42,483 nucleotides of DNA from positions 1 through 42,483 of the forward strand of contig JAESUH010000014.1 of assembly GCA_016763155.1 (NCBI GenBank), read 5' to 3'. Origin of the DNA: Rhizobiaceae bacterium. GTDB taxonomy: Bacteria > Pseudomonadota > Alphaproteobacteria > Rhizobiales > Rhizobiaceae. Below are positions 17,127 to 25,251 of this stretch, in pieces. A program made the translations under genes and the position numbers. The notes beneath the pieces were generated by a model. The model had not been told where the DNA came from. It saw only the letters and a list, made by a program, of their open reading frames with translations, and did no database searches. Numbering within the stretch: the stretch's first letter is position 1; each line of letters starts with the position of its first letter.

Positions 17127-17475
17127 CCTACTTCCCGGAAAACCTTAAACGGGGACTTACCTGACATAACGATAAAGCTCTCAACGAGACGTTGAGCTTG
17201 TGTGAAGCGGCGTTCTGGTTGAAGAGAAAAGTGGACCGTGACGGCCACGTCGGTGCAACCCAAAAATCACACTTATTGTCTAACAATAACAAGCGACAAC
17301 CCAGAACTGCACGACTGGGAATTAGTCCACGGCATTTGACACTACGGCAATTCAATATACTTGCATATTCATATAAATTTCTCTAACGTGTTCCGTAAGG
17401 TTGAAAAGCCATTTGAGAAGTTTATGGTGACTGAAGGTGGAGATGGTCCGCCTCGTCGCAAAGAGGTGAATGAAT
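17127..17475. other. Intergenic region with hairpin and candidate operator
   Basis: About 350 nt without a convincing gene. An imperfect hairpin (AGCTCTCAACG/CGTTGAGCT, about 17175-17199) lies 50 nt after kynA and may be a weak terminator. A TTGACA box is at 17336-17341, and the near-palindrome AATATAC-TT-GCATATT (17354-17369) lies about 105 nt before the MarR start. Short open stretches in all frames lack starts and family signatures. Confidence 0.4.
17354..17369. promoter_or_regulatory. Near-palindrome upstream of marR, candidate operator
   Basis: AATATAC and GCATATT are near-perfect inverted arms separated by TT. The element sits just downstream of a TTGACA box (17336-17341). Its AATAT/ATATT ends resemble those of the 14904-14924 palindrome. 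Autoregulation by the following MarR protein is a reasonable guess. Confidence 0.35.
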
Positions 17476-17988
17476 ATGGTTTCCAAAGCCAAAAAAGCGG
17501 CTGAAATCGCCGATAACGCGTCACAAAATATCGACAAAATTCAATCTTTGGGAGAGATCGGGTTATCCAGATTTGAGCCCTATTTGATGAACAGGATCAT
17601 GGGGCGTTGGAATTCCAACCTACAAGAACGGATGTCGATCCGGGGGCTGACCGTCGTAAATATGCGCACGCTAGCAGTGCTATCCGTGGTCTCTGGGCTG
17701 ACTGTCAGCCAGCTATCTGTCTATTCGGTGATCGAACAATCGACTTTGAGCCGCTCGCTGGATGGAATGGAAGAGCAAGGATTTATCCGTCGTGAGGCAG
17801 GCAAAAAAGATGGCCGCGTTCGCGAGATATTTATTACCACAAAAGGTCGTGAAGCATTCGATATTTTTTGGCCTGATATGTTCGAAAATTACAACAATCT
17901 GTTCGCCGGAATTGAAGACGCAGAACGGGAAACATTTTCCAAAACCTTGCACAAATTGCTCGATAACATTCGCAAGAATGAGCTTTAA
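17476..17988 (+). CDS. MarR-family transcriptional regulator
   Basis: 170 aa. An N-terminal extension of about 25 residues is rich in Ala/Lys. The winged helix follows: LTVSQLSVYSVIEQSTLSRSLDGMEEQGFI with wing KDGRVREIFITTKGRE. Two ATGs (17470 and 17476) lie after AAGAGGTGA; the second has better spacing. It is 87 nt upstream of and co-directional with the indolepyruvate-type oxidoreductase genes, so it probably controls them. The ligand is unknown, perhaps an indolic or aryl keto acid. Confidence 0.9.
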   Translation: MVSKAKKAAEIADNASQNIDKIQSLGEIGLSRFEPYLMNRIMGRWNSNLQERMSIRGLTVVNMRTLAVLSVVSGLTVSQLSVYSVIEQSTLSRSLDGMEEQGFIRREAGKKDGRVREIFITTKGREAFDIFWPDMFENYNNLFAGIEDAERETFSKTLHKLLDNIRKNEL

Positions 17989-18075
17989 ATCACGAGACCC
18001 GGCAATCGAACAATATGCAAATACCAAATTGTTACCATCCCATAATCCATCCATACAGGTGTAAGCAGCAAAAAA

Positions 18076-20226
18076 ATGGCTGAACGATCATTCAAAAAAG
18101 AAGTAGAATATCTGCGCTTGGGCGAAGGTGATACTTTCCACGGCGAGGGCATTCTGGCGATCACCAAAGCCCTGCTGCAATGCGGTGTTGGCTATGTGGG
18201 CGGTTATCAGGGAGCACCGATTTCACATTTGATGGATGTGCTTTCCGATGCTCAGGATGTACTAGGCGAATTGGGCGTTCGTTTCGAAGCCAATGCGTCT
18301 GAAGCAGCGGCTGCGGCCATGTTGGCGGCTTCCGTTCATTACCCTATCCGCGGGGCGATTACATTTAAATCTCCGGTGGGAACCAATGTGGCCTCGGACG
18401 CGCTGGCCAATCTGGCTTCCGGTGGCGTCACCGGCGGCGCCTTGATTATTGTTGGCGAAGATTACGGCGAAGGCTCCTCAATCATGCAGGAGCGCATTCA
18501 TCCGTTCGCGATGAAATCGCAAATCTGGCTGCTTGATCCCCGCCCAAATCTGCCATCAATTGTGCGTGCCGTGGAAACGGGGTTTGAACTTTCGGAAATA
18601 TCCAACACGCCGGTCATGCTGGAGGTTCGCATTCGCTCTTGCCACGTTTATGGCTCGTTTGAAACCAAAGATAATAAGAAGCCGCCTTTGTCGGTTAAGG
18701 ATGCGCTGGATAATCCGATGCGCGATACGAGCCGCATTGTTTTGCCGCCTGCTTCATATTTGCATGAGCATGAAAAAATCGAAAAACGCTGGCCTGCTGC
18801 CGTTGAATATATCACCAAAAACAAATTGAATGAGTTCTTTGGCCCAAAAACCGGCAAAGTTGGCATTGTCATGCAGGGCGGCATGTATAACGGCGTCATT
18901 CGCGCCTTGCAGCGTCTGGGTCTGGCCGATGTTTACGGCGAAAGCGATGTCCCGCTATATGTGTTAAATGTCACTTACCCGCTTTGTGATGATGAATTTT
19001 TATCATTCTGTGAAGGCCTCGACAGCGTGCTTGTGGTGGAAGAGGGACAGCCGGAATTCATCGAACAAGCCATGCGTTCCATCCTGCACAAATCAGATTT
19101 GACGACCAAGCTTGCTGGCAAAGGCGTACTGCCGATGGCCGGTGAATATACCGGCGAAATTATGCTCAATAGCATCACCGCTTATTTGAAAGCAAACTGT
19201 CCCGAATTGCTGTCTGCTAGTAGCCGCTCGCCAAACCGCCAAGTGGAAATAGCTGGCCTGGAAAAATTGGCAAAAACTGTTCCGCCTCGCCCACCGGGTT
19301 TTTGTACCGGCTGTCCTGAGAGGCCAATATTTGCAGCTATGAAATTAGTGGAGAACGAACACGGACCACATCAAATCGCGTCCGATATCGGGTGCCATCT
19401 GTTTTCAATCATGCCCCCCTTTGAACTGGGAGGCACCACCATGGGGTTTGGCCTCGGCCCGGCCTCCAACGCTGCATTCGATGGTGGAGGAAAACGCCGA
19501 CCGATATCCTTTATGGGCGATGGCGGCTTCTGGCATAACGGGCTTTCAACCAGCATTGGCAACGCCGTATATAACCGCTCTGACGGGGTGATCGTGATCG
19601 TCGATAATTTCTATTCTGCGGCCACTGGCGGTCAGGATGTATTATCATCGCGGGCAGAAAATCCGTCTAAATCGACAAACCATCCAATCAAGAAAGCACT
19701 GGAAGGTGTGGGCGTTGAGTGGGTCAGGCAGATAGATAACACCTATGATGTTTCGGCCATGCGCGCCACGCTGGAAGAGGCTTTGACCACGGACCATAAA
19801 GGCCCGAAGGTGATTGTTGCCTCGTCCGAATGTATGTTGAACAAACAGCGCCGCGAAAAGCCGCTTCAGCGCAAGGATATACAAAATGGCATCCGAACCA
19901 CCAAGCCGCGATTTGGTGTCGATGAAGAGGTTTGTACCGGCGACCATGCTTGTATGCGTCTTTCAGGCTGCCCGTCTTTGACCATTAAAAAACTGGACGA
20001 TCCGTTGCGCGATGATCCCATTGCGCATATCGATCAATCCTGCGTTGGATGCGGAAACTGCGGCGAAGTAGCAGACGCTGCTGTGCTCTGTCCTTCCTTT
20101 TACAAAGCCGAAATTATTCATAATCCTTCGAAACTTGAATCCTTTATTGCGGGTTTGCGCGGCGGAATTATTAACTGGTTGCAGAACAGACGGTCGCGCT
20201 CCAGACTTGAGTTTGGGAATAACTGA
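18076..20226 (+). CDS. iorA: Indolepyruvate-type 2-oxoacid:ferredoxin oxidoreductase, alpha subunit
   Basis: 716 aa. An N-terminal pyrimidine-binding PFOR-like domain (GGYQGAPISHLMDVL, then FEANASEAAAAAM and SPVGTNVASD) leads to a TPP-binding domain with DIGCHLFS, MGFGLGPAS and GDGGFWHNG. The C-terminal ferredoxin-like segment has clusters VCTGDHACMRLSGCPS and CVGCGNC...LCPS. This is the IorA arrangement. The enzyme class oxidatively decarboxylates aryl 2-oxoacids to aryl-acyl-CoA with ferredoxin as acceptor. The usual substrate would be indolepyruvate, giving indole-3-acetyl-CoA. In this island isatinate (2-aminophenylglyoxylate) is an attractive alternative, giving 2-aminobenzoyl-CoA. The beta gene starts 3 nt after the stop. 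No ferredoxin gene is present. Confidence 0.9.
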   Translation: MAERSFKKEVEYLRLGEGDTFHGEGILAITKALLQCGVGYVGGYQGAPISHLMDVLSDAQDVLGELGVRFEANASEAAAAAMLAASVHYPIRGAITFKSPVGTNVASDALANLASGGVTGGALIIVGEDYGEGSSIMQERIHPFAMKSQIWLLDPRPNLPSIVRAVETGFELSEISNTPVMLEVRIRSCHVYGSFETKDNKKPPLSVKDALDNPMRDTSRIVLPPASYLHEHEKIEKRWPAAVEYITKNKLNEFFGPKTGKVGIVMQGGMYNGVIRALQRLGLADVYGESDVPLYVLNVTYPLCDDEFLSFCEGLDSVLVVEEGQPEFIEQAMRSILHKSDLTTKLAGKGVLPMAGEYTGEIMLNSITAYLKANCPELLSASSRSPNRQVEIAGLEKLAKTVPPRPPGFCTGCPERPIFAAMKLVENEHGPHQIASDIGCHLFSIMPPFELGGTTMGFGLGPASNAAFDGGGKRRPISFMGDGGFWHNGLSTSIGNAVYNRSDGVIVIVDNFYSAATGGQDVLSSRAENPSKSTNHPIKKALEGVGVEWVRQIDNTYDVSAMRATLEEALTTDHKGPKVIVASSECMLNKQRREKPLQRKDIQNGIRTTKPRFGVDEEVCTGDHACMRLSGCPSLTIKKLDDPLRDDPIAHIDQSCVGCGNCGEVADAAVLCPSFYKAEIIHNPSKLESFIAGLRGGIINWLQNRRSRSRLEFGNN

Positions 20227-20229
20227 TCC

Positions 20230-21801
20230 ATGCCTTCAAAGATTAAGTTAGAGAAAAAAACGCACCGCGATCAACAAGTCGATGCCATAATCAAAATGGC
20301 AATTTTGGCGGTTGGAGGTCAGGGCGGCGGAGTGCTTTCCAGCTGGATTGTGAATGTGGCTGAACGTAACAATTTTTATGTTCAGGCGACCAGCGTAGCA
20401 GGGGTTGCCCAGCGCACCGGTGCCACCATTTATTATCTGGAGATGTTGCCATCGGAGAAACAGCGACCTGTTTTCTCCCTTGCTCCGTCACCGGGCGACG
20501 TAGATATCGTAATATCGGCCGAACTGATGGAAGCCGGTCGCTCGATTATGCGCGGCTTTGTTACGCCTGATCGTACAACATTAATCACCTCGACACACCG
20601 GGCTTTTGCCACGGCGGAAAAAATTGTGCCGGGCGACGCGATTGCAGATTCAAGCCAAGTTTACGATATTGCAAAAGAGGCCTGCGACAGGCTGATCGCT
20701 TTCGATATGGAGACCATCGCCATTGAAGCTGGCAGCGTAGTTTCCGCAAGCCTGTTTGGCGCATTGGCAGGTTCCGGCGCGCTGCCGTTTGCACAACAAA
20801 CCTATGAAGATACAATCACCGCATCTGGGCGAGGCGTTGAGGCAAGCCTGAAAGCATTCCGCGCTGGCTATCTTAAAGCACAAGAAGAAGATGGCTCGAA
20901 AGAATTGGATCAATCACCGGCTAACGCAGATGTTGTTTCACCCGGCGATCCAAAAGTACCTGGCTTTCTTTTACCCGATTGGGAAAAACTGCAATCGCGC
21001 GTGCAGGAAATGCCTGAAACAGTTCAGGCCATGGTTCAATCAGGCCTGCAAAAAGTGATTGATTTTCAGGATCTGGCCTATGGGGCTGAATATCTGGACA
21101 GGATTGAGCGAGTCCTTACCGTAAAACCTGATTCCGGTTCTGACCTCACGATTACCGCTGCAAAATACATCGCCAATGCCATGGCATATGACGATATGAT
21201 TTTTGTGTCAGATATCAAAACCCGCAAATCCCGGTTTGACAGAATTAAAAAAGACATTGCGATTGGCGACAAAAACGTTTTGCGTATCACCGAATATTTT
21301 CACCCCGGCGCGGGTGAATTTTGCAGCATGATGCCTCTTCGTCTTGGGCGTATGATTGAAACAAGCCCAAGATTATTCAAAGGGCTGGACTGGCTGGTAA
21401 ATCGCGGGCGCAGGGTGCGTACCGACACATTGTTCTGGTTCATGACGCTTTATCTGGTGAGTGGTCTCAAGCGGTTTCGGCGCAAGCTTCTTCGCCATAA
21501 TGTGGAGAAAAAGCACCTGAATGCATGGCTGGATACGGCCCTTTCATATGCCGACAGTGATTATGATTTGGCCGTCGAAACCCTCAAATGCCGCCGTCTT
21601 ATTAAAGGCTATAGTGATACCCATCGCCGTGGAATGTCTAAATTCGATAAGGTTATGAGCGGCATTGAATTGGTTCGAGGGCGTGATGACGCTGCCGATT
21701 GGGCACGGCGATTACGCGAAGCTGCATTGAGCGATGTGGAAGGCAATACCCTTGATGGTGCTCTAAAAACGATCGCTTCATTCACGGACACCAAGCACTA
21801 G
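20230..21801 (+). CDS. iorB: Indolepyruvate-type oxidoreductase, beta subunit with C-terminal DUF6537-like extension
   Basis: 523 aa. Residues about 20-215 are the catalytic gamma/beta POR domain (LAVGGQGGGVLSSWIV; SVAGVAQRTGATIYYLEM), completing the IorAB enzyme. The remaining 300 residues form the helical extension known from bacterial IorB-like proteins (DUF6537 type), with SRFDRIKKDI, LKCRRLIKGYSDTHRRG and FDKVMSGIEL. Archaeal IorB is only about 200 aa and lacks it; its function is not known to me. It is translationally coupled to iorA, and it is convergent with the following marR (9 nt between stops). Confidence 0.88.
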   Translation: MPSKIKLEKKTHRDQQVDAIIKMAILAVGGQGGGVLSSWIVNVAERNNFYVQATSVAGVAQRTGATIYYLEMLPSEKQRPVFSLAPSPGDVDIVISAELMEAGRSIMRGFVTPDRTTLITSTHRAFATAEKIVPGDAIADSSQVYDIAKEACDRLIAFDMETIAIEAGSVVSASLFGALAGSGALPFAQQTYEDTITASGRGVEASLKAFRAGYLKAQEEDGSKELDQSPANADVVSPGDPKVPGFLLPDWEKLQSRVQEMPETVQAMVQSGLQKVIDFQDLAYGAEYLDRIERVLTVKPDSGSDLTITAAKYIANAMAYDDMIFVSDIKTRKSRFDRIKKDIAIGDKNVLRITEYFHPGAGEFCSMMPLRLGRMIETSPRLFKGLDWLVNRGRRVRTDTLFWFMTLYLVSGLKRFRRKLLRHNVEKKHLNAWLDTALSYADSDYDLAVETLKCRRLIKGYSDTHRRGMSKFDKVMSGIELVRGRDDAADWARRLREAALSDVEGNTLDGALKTIASFTDTKH

Positions 21802-21810
21802 GAATTCTCA

Positions 21811-22257
21811 TCAACGCTTCTTCAAAACTGCGAGAAGCTCCTTAAGGAGTTTATCAAGTTGCGATTGTTGATCCGCTGGCAATTCTTGAAAAGTCTGGCT
21901 GATCCACTCTCGGTGATCGGCTGCCATGGCTGCAAACAATTCGCGCCCGGACTGGGTGATGCCCACATAAACACTGCGCCGATCACTGGCAGAGTGTCTG
22001 CGAATGATTTGGCCATCTTTTTCCATTCGGTCGAGCAGACGCGAAATATTGCCCGACGATGCAATCAATTCACTGGACAAAGTGCCGACGCTCATTTCAT
22101 CGCAATTAGCCCGAATAAACTGGGAGAGCACATCAAATCGCGTCATTGACTGATTGTAGTTTTCCCTGAGCTTGCCATTGATTTCTTGCTCCAGATGAGC
22201 CGATGCCTTGGCGATTTGCAACCATATGCTCAGGGCGGTGGAATCACTTTTTGTCAT
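21811..22257 (-). CDS. MarR-family transcriptional regulator
   Basis: 148 aa. The winged helix is seen as MSVGTLSSELIASSGNISRLLDRMEKDGQII with wing DRRSVYVGITQSGRE. It is divergent from the 2-aminobenzoyl-CoA monooxygenase/reductase gene across a 113-nt gap holding repeated TGTAATATA boxes, so it most likely represses that gene and itself. It resembles the in-operon MarR at 13608-14081 in its N-terminal segment (IWLQIAKASAHLEQEI against [16 protein letters not shown]), suggesting a related ligand. Confidence 0.92.
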   Translation of the reverse strand: MTKSDSTALSIWLQIAKASAHLEQEINGKLRENYNQSMTRFDVLSQFIRANCDEMSVGTLSSELIASSGNISRLLDRMEKDGQIIRRHSASDRRSVYVGITQSGRELFAAMAADHREWISQTFQELPADQQSQLDKLLKELLAVLKKR

Positions 22258-22297
22258 TTCATCATCATAGACAATTTGTTCAGCGCCCCAAGGTATT

Positions 22298-22326
22298 TGT
22301 AATATAATTTATTTACATGTAATATA
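22298..22326. promoter_or_regulatory. Repeated operator-like boxes between marR and the ACMR gene
   Basis: Two direct TGTAATATA boxes (22298-22306 and 22318-22326) lie exactly 20 bp apart. The second overlaps a perfect 10-bp palindrome TTACATGTAA (22313-22322). The region is AT-rich and lies about 45 nt upstream of the ACMR start, within the divergent promoter zone, a typical place for MarR binding. Confidence 0.5.
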
Positions 22327-22370
22327 TTCATTGTTAAAACACCACTGACTCATAATGGATGGAGATTGAT

Positions 22371-24746
22371 ATGCCTGATAGTAATATGAAAAAAATTACG
22401 GTAATTGGCGGCGGCCCCGGTGGTTTGTATTTCTCTATTTTGACGAAAAAGCGTTGTCCGGAAATTGAAATTGATCTTTACGAACAAAATCAGCCCGACG
22501 ACACATTTGGCTTTGGCGTGGTATTTTCCGACGAGACGCTAGACGGATATCGGGACGCGGATGAAAAATCCTACGACATGATCCGCGCAGAATTTGCCCA
22601 TTGGTCGGATATCGTCATCTTGCACAAGGACGAACGCATTGCCATTGGTGGCAATGGTTTTGCCGGTTGTTCGCGCGTCACGCTGCTGAACCGGATGCAT
22701 GATCGTTGTCGAGAATTGGGAGTGAACCTGCATTTCGGCGAGGTGGTTGATCCTGAAACTATCAGGTCTCGATTCAGCGATAGCGATATCATCATTGCTG
22801 CCGACGGCATTAACAGCCCTATCCGCAACGCCAATGAGGAAGCATTTGGCGTCACAACAGATTTACGCCCGAACCATTTCGTCTGGCTTGGTTCAAAATG
22901 CCCGCTTGATGCGTTCACCTTCTTTTTCCGAAAAACCGAACACGGCCATTTTTGCGCGCACACCTATCAATATGAAGACGGCATGTCCACTTGGGTGATT
23001 GAGACGACGGCTGATTGTTGGGAGAAATCCGGGTTTGCCCAAATGAGCGAGCAGGAATCTGCTGACTATATCGAGGCAATTTTCAAAGACGACCTGAAGG
23101 GCCATTCCTTCATCACCAACCGGTCTTTGTGGCGTAATTTTCCCAAAATTACCTGTGATAAATGGGATGTGGATAACATCGTATTGATCGGCGACAACAA
23201 GGCCACCGCCCATTGGTCGATCGGTTCCGGCACCAAACTGGCGATGGATTGCGCCATCGGGCTATCAGATGCGGTGGTAAATAATCTGTCCGATTATAAA
23301 GCAGCATTCGCAGCCTATGAAAAAGCACGCCGCACGCCGGTGGAGATCGTTCAGCACAATGCGCAAGTGTCTCTCGTGTGGTTCGAAAATATGAATTATC
23401 ACTGGCATAAATCCCCCCATGAATTTGCTTTCTCTTTGATGAGCCGGGCCAAATCCATCACCTGGGATAATTTGCAAATGCGCGATGCTAAATTCATGGA
23501 AACCGTGGAAACGGAATTTTACGAGAATTATCAGGAGCGAACTGGCACTGACCTACAAGATAAACGGCCAACGCCGATGTTTACCGGGTTTAAGCTTCGT
23601 GAGATGGCATTACCAAACCGTGTGGTCATGGCACCCATGGCACAATATTGCGCCGTAGACGGGATGCCGAATGACTGGCATTTCAGTCACTACACCGCGC
23701 GAGCTGTCGGGGGCACTGGCCTGATATTTACCGAGATGACTTGCCCCTCCCCTGACGCGCGGATCACCGATGGCTGCACCGGGATTTGGAACGATGCCCA
23801 GATGGCCGAATGGAAACATGTGGTTGATTTCATTCATTCCAATACTGAGAGTAAAATCTGCATGCAGATTGGTCATGCCGGACGAAAAGGTTCAACCAAG
23901 GTTCCGGCTGAAGGCATGGATATGCCGCTGGACAGTGGAAACTGGCCACTGGTTAGCGCATCACCAATTGGCTATATTGAGGGTGTGTCCGATGTTCCTG
24001 CCGAGCTTTCCTCTGCTCAGATGGATGCCATCAAAGATGGTTTTGTAGCTGCTGCAAAAAAGGCTGATGAGGCCGGTTTTGACATGATTGAATTGCATGC
24101 GGCACATGGATATTTAATTGCCAGTTTCCTCTCGCCCCTAACCAATCAACGCACGGATGAATTTGGCGGCACTGCGCAAAACCGCGTTAAGTTTCCGGTT
24201 GCTGTATTCAAGGCCATGCGCGAAGTGTGGCCCGACGAGAAGCCAATGAGCGTGCGGATTTCCGCTTGTGACTGGGCCGAAGGTGGTATCATCGAGGCTG
24301 ACGTGGTTATCATTGCCAAGGCGTTCAAAGACGCCGATGTTGATATCATCCACGTCTCATCCGGTGAAACTGTGAAATGGCAGAAGCCGGTATTTGGCCG
24401 GATGTGGCAAACGCCTCTGTCCGAACTCGTGCGCCGCGAGGTCGACATCCCAACCATTACTGTTGGTGCAATTACCTTGCCAGAACAAATCAACACAATT
24501 GTTGCAGCAGGTCGTGCCGATCTTTGCGCCCTGGCAAGGCCTCACCTCAACATGCCATTCCTCACCCGTCAGGCAGCTGGACATTATGGCGTTACCAATC
24601 AAGCTTGGCCAGGGCAACTTCATTCCGGGCAATTCCAGCTTTATCGCGAAGCTGAAAAAACCAATGAGAAGCAGCTGGAACTTGCCATGAAAGCCAGACC
24701 CAATCGACGCCACTATCAAAAAAGCAAGGTAGGGTCTATCGGGTAA
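22371..24746 (+). CDS. Bifunctional FAD monooxygenase/OYE fusion: 2-aminobenzoyl-CoA monooxygenase/reductase (or salicylyl-CoA 5-hydroxylase type)
   Basis: 791 aa, two enzymes in one chain. Residues 1-390 form a flavoprotein hydroxylase: GGGPGG (13-18), the DG motif (IIAADGINS) and the GD motif (VLIGDNKATAHWSIGSG). Residues about 400-770 form an OYE-type reductase: LPNRVVMAPMAQY, HAAHGYLIASFLSP, FGGTAQNRVKFP and a LARPHLN end. This architecture is that of ACMR from aerobic anthranilate degradation, which hydroxylates and reduces the ring of 2-aminobenzoyl-CoA. Salicylyl-CoA 5-hydroxylases share it. The anthranilate-type ligase at 10002-11636 favours the former. The start ATG at 22371 has GGAG 6 nt upstream; the ATG at 22359 lacks one. 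Confidence 0.93.
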   Translation: MPDSNMKKITVIGGGPGGLYFSILTKKRCPEIEIDLYEQNQPDDTFGFGVVFSDETLDGYRDADEKSYDMIRAEFAHWSDIVILHKDERIAIGGNGFAGCSRVTLLNRMHDRCRELGVNLHFGEVVDPETIRSRFSDSDIIIAADGINSPIRNANEEAFGVTTDLRPNHFVWLGSKCPLDAFTFFFRKTEHGHFCAHTYQYEDGMSTWVIETTADCWEKSGFAQMSEQESADYIEAIFKDDLKGHSFITNRSLWRNFPKITCDKWDVDNIVLIGDNKATAHWSIGSGTKLAMDCAIGLSDAVVNNLSDYKAAFAAYEKARRTPVEIVQHNAQVSLVWFENMNYHWHKSPHEFAFSLMSRAKSITWDNLQMRDAKFMETVETEFYENYQERTGTDLQDKRPTPMFTGFKLREMALPNRVVMAPMAQYCAVDGMPNDWHFSHYTARAVGGTGLIFTEMTCPSPDARITDGCTGIWNDAQMAEWKHVVDFIHSNTESKICMQIGHAGRKGSTKVPAEGMDMPLDSGNWPLVSASPIGYIEGVSDVPAELSSAQMDAIKDGFVAAAKKADEAGFDMIELHAAHGYLIASFLSPLTNQRTDEFGGTAQNRVKFPVAVFKAMREVWPDEKPMSVRISACDWAEGGIIEADVVIIAKAFKDADVDIIHVSSGETVKWQKPVFGRMWQTPLSELVRREVDIPTITVGAITLPEQINTIVAAGRADLCALARPHLNMPFLTRQAAGHYGVTNQAWPGQLHSGQFQLYREAEKTNEKQLELAMKARPNRRHYQKSKVGSIG

Positions 24747-24752
24747 TACCTC

Positions 24753-24788
24753 TCGGTTAGCCTGCAGATAAAACAACAGGCTAGCCGA
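24753..24788 (+). terminator. Stem-loop after ACMR gene
   Basis: Arms TCGGTTAGCCTG (24753-24764) and CAGGCTAGCCGA (24777-24788) pair over 12 bp with one G-T wobble, around a 12-nt A-rich loop. It begins 6 nt after the stop codon. No T run follows, so factor-assisted or partial termination is possible. Confidence 0.6.
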
Positions 24789-25251
24789 ATATAGTATCTT
24801 CAAAAACTCGACATTTTGACCGGAATATTGTTCTTTACTGATGTAACAGCATATCTACAGGTGGATAGCACCATTGGCACTCTGACAACTGAGTAAGTTT
24901 TGCCATTTAGTCAGCAAGAAAACCGCTAGCAACCTTCAGTGTTTTTCCGTTGTCCTTTGCGACTGGTAAATTACTACACCGAAATAAAATTCATTTTCCT
25001 CAGTAAAATACAGACAACGGGCCTCACATTTAATTGTGCGGATCAAATCCTCTGAACCCGATCCTCGGACTCCTGATTATAGCTGACCTCAACCATCAAA
25101 ATTGACGCGCCAATTAATCGTGACGTTCTTTTCATGCCGTTGGTATTCAACGATGACATATACAAATACAAAAAATGATATTAATGCAGTTATATCAATA
25201 TCATCTCCAGCAATATTCTACTGTCATGTCAAAAAGAGGAAATATTTCATT
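24789..25251. other. Long leader/intergenic region before glutamate decarboxylase
   Basis: About 460 nt with no supported gene. The decarboxylase frame stays open back to 25102, but that extension has no ribosome site and is not found in the family. A TTGACG box is at 25102-25107 without a clear -10 partner. The length would allow complex regulation, as is usual for acid-inducible gad genes, but no known operator is recognised. Confidence 0.4.

Noticed and set aside
17227..17339. Open stretch of about 37 codons after kynA (…HTYCLTITSDNPELHDWELVHGI) that reads like protein
   Set aside because: No start codon, a stop just upstream, and no family I can name. It might be a gene remnant but I cannot support it.
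25102..25251. 50-residue N-terminal extension of glutamate decarboxylase
   Set aside because: Not found in the family; the ATG at 25252 has a ribosome site and yields the standard length.
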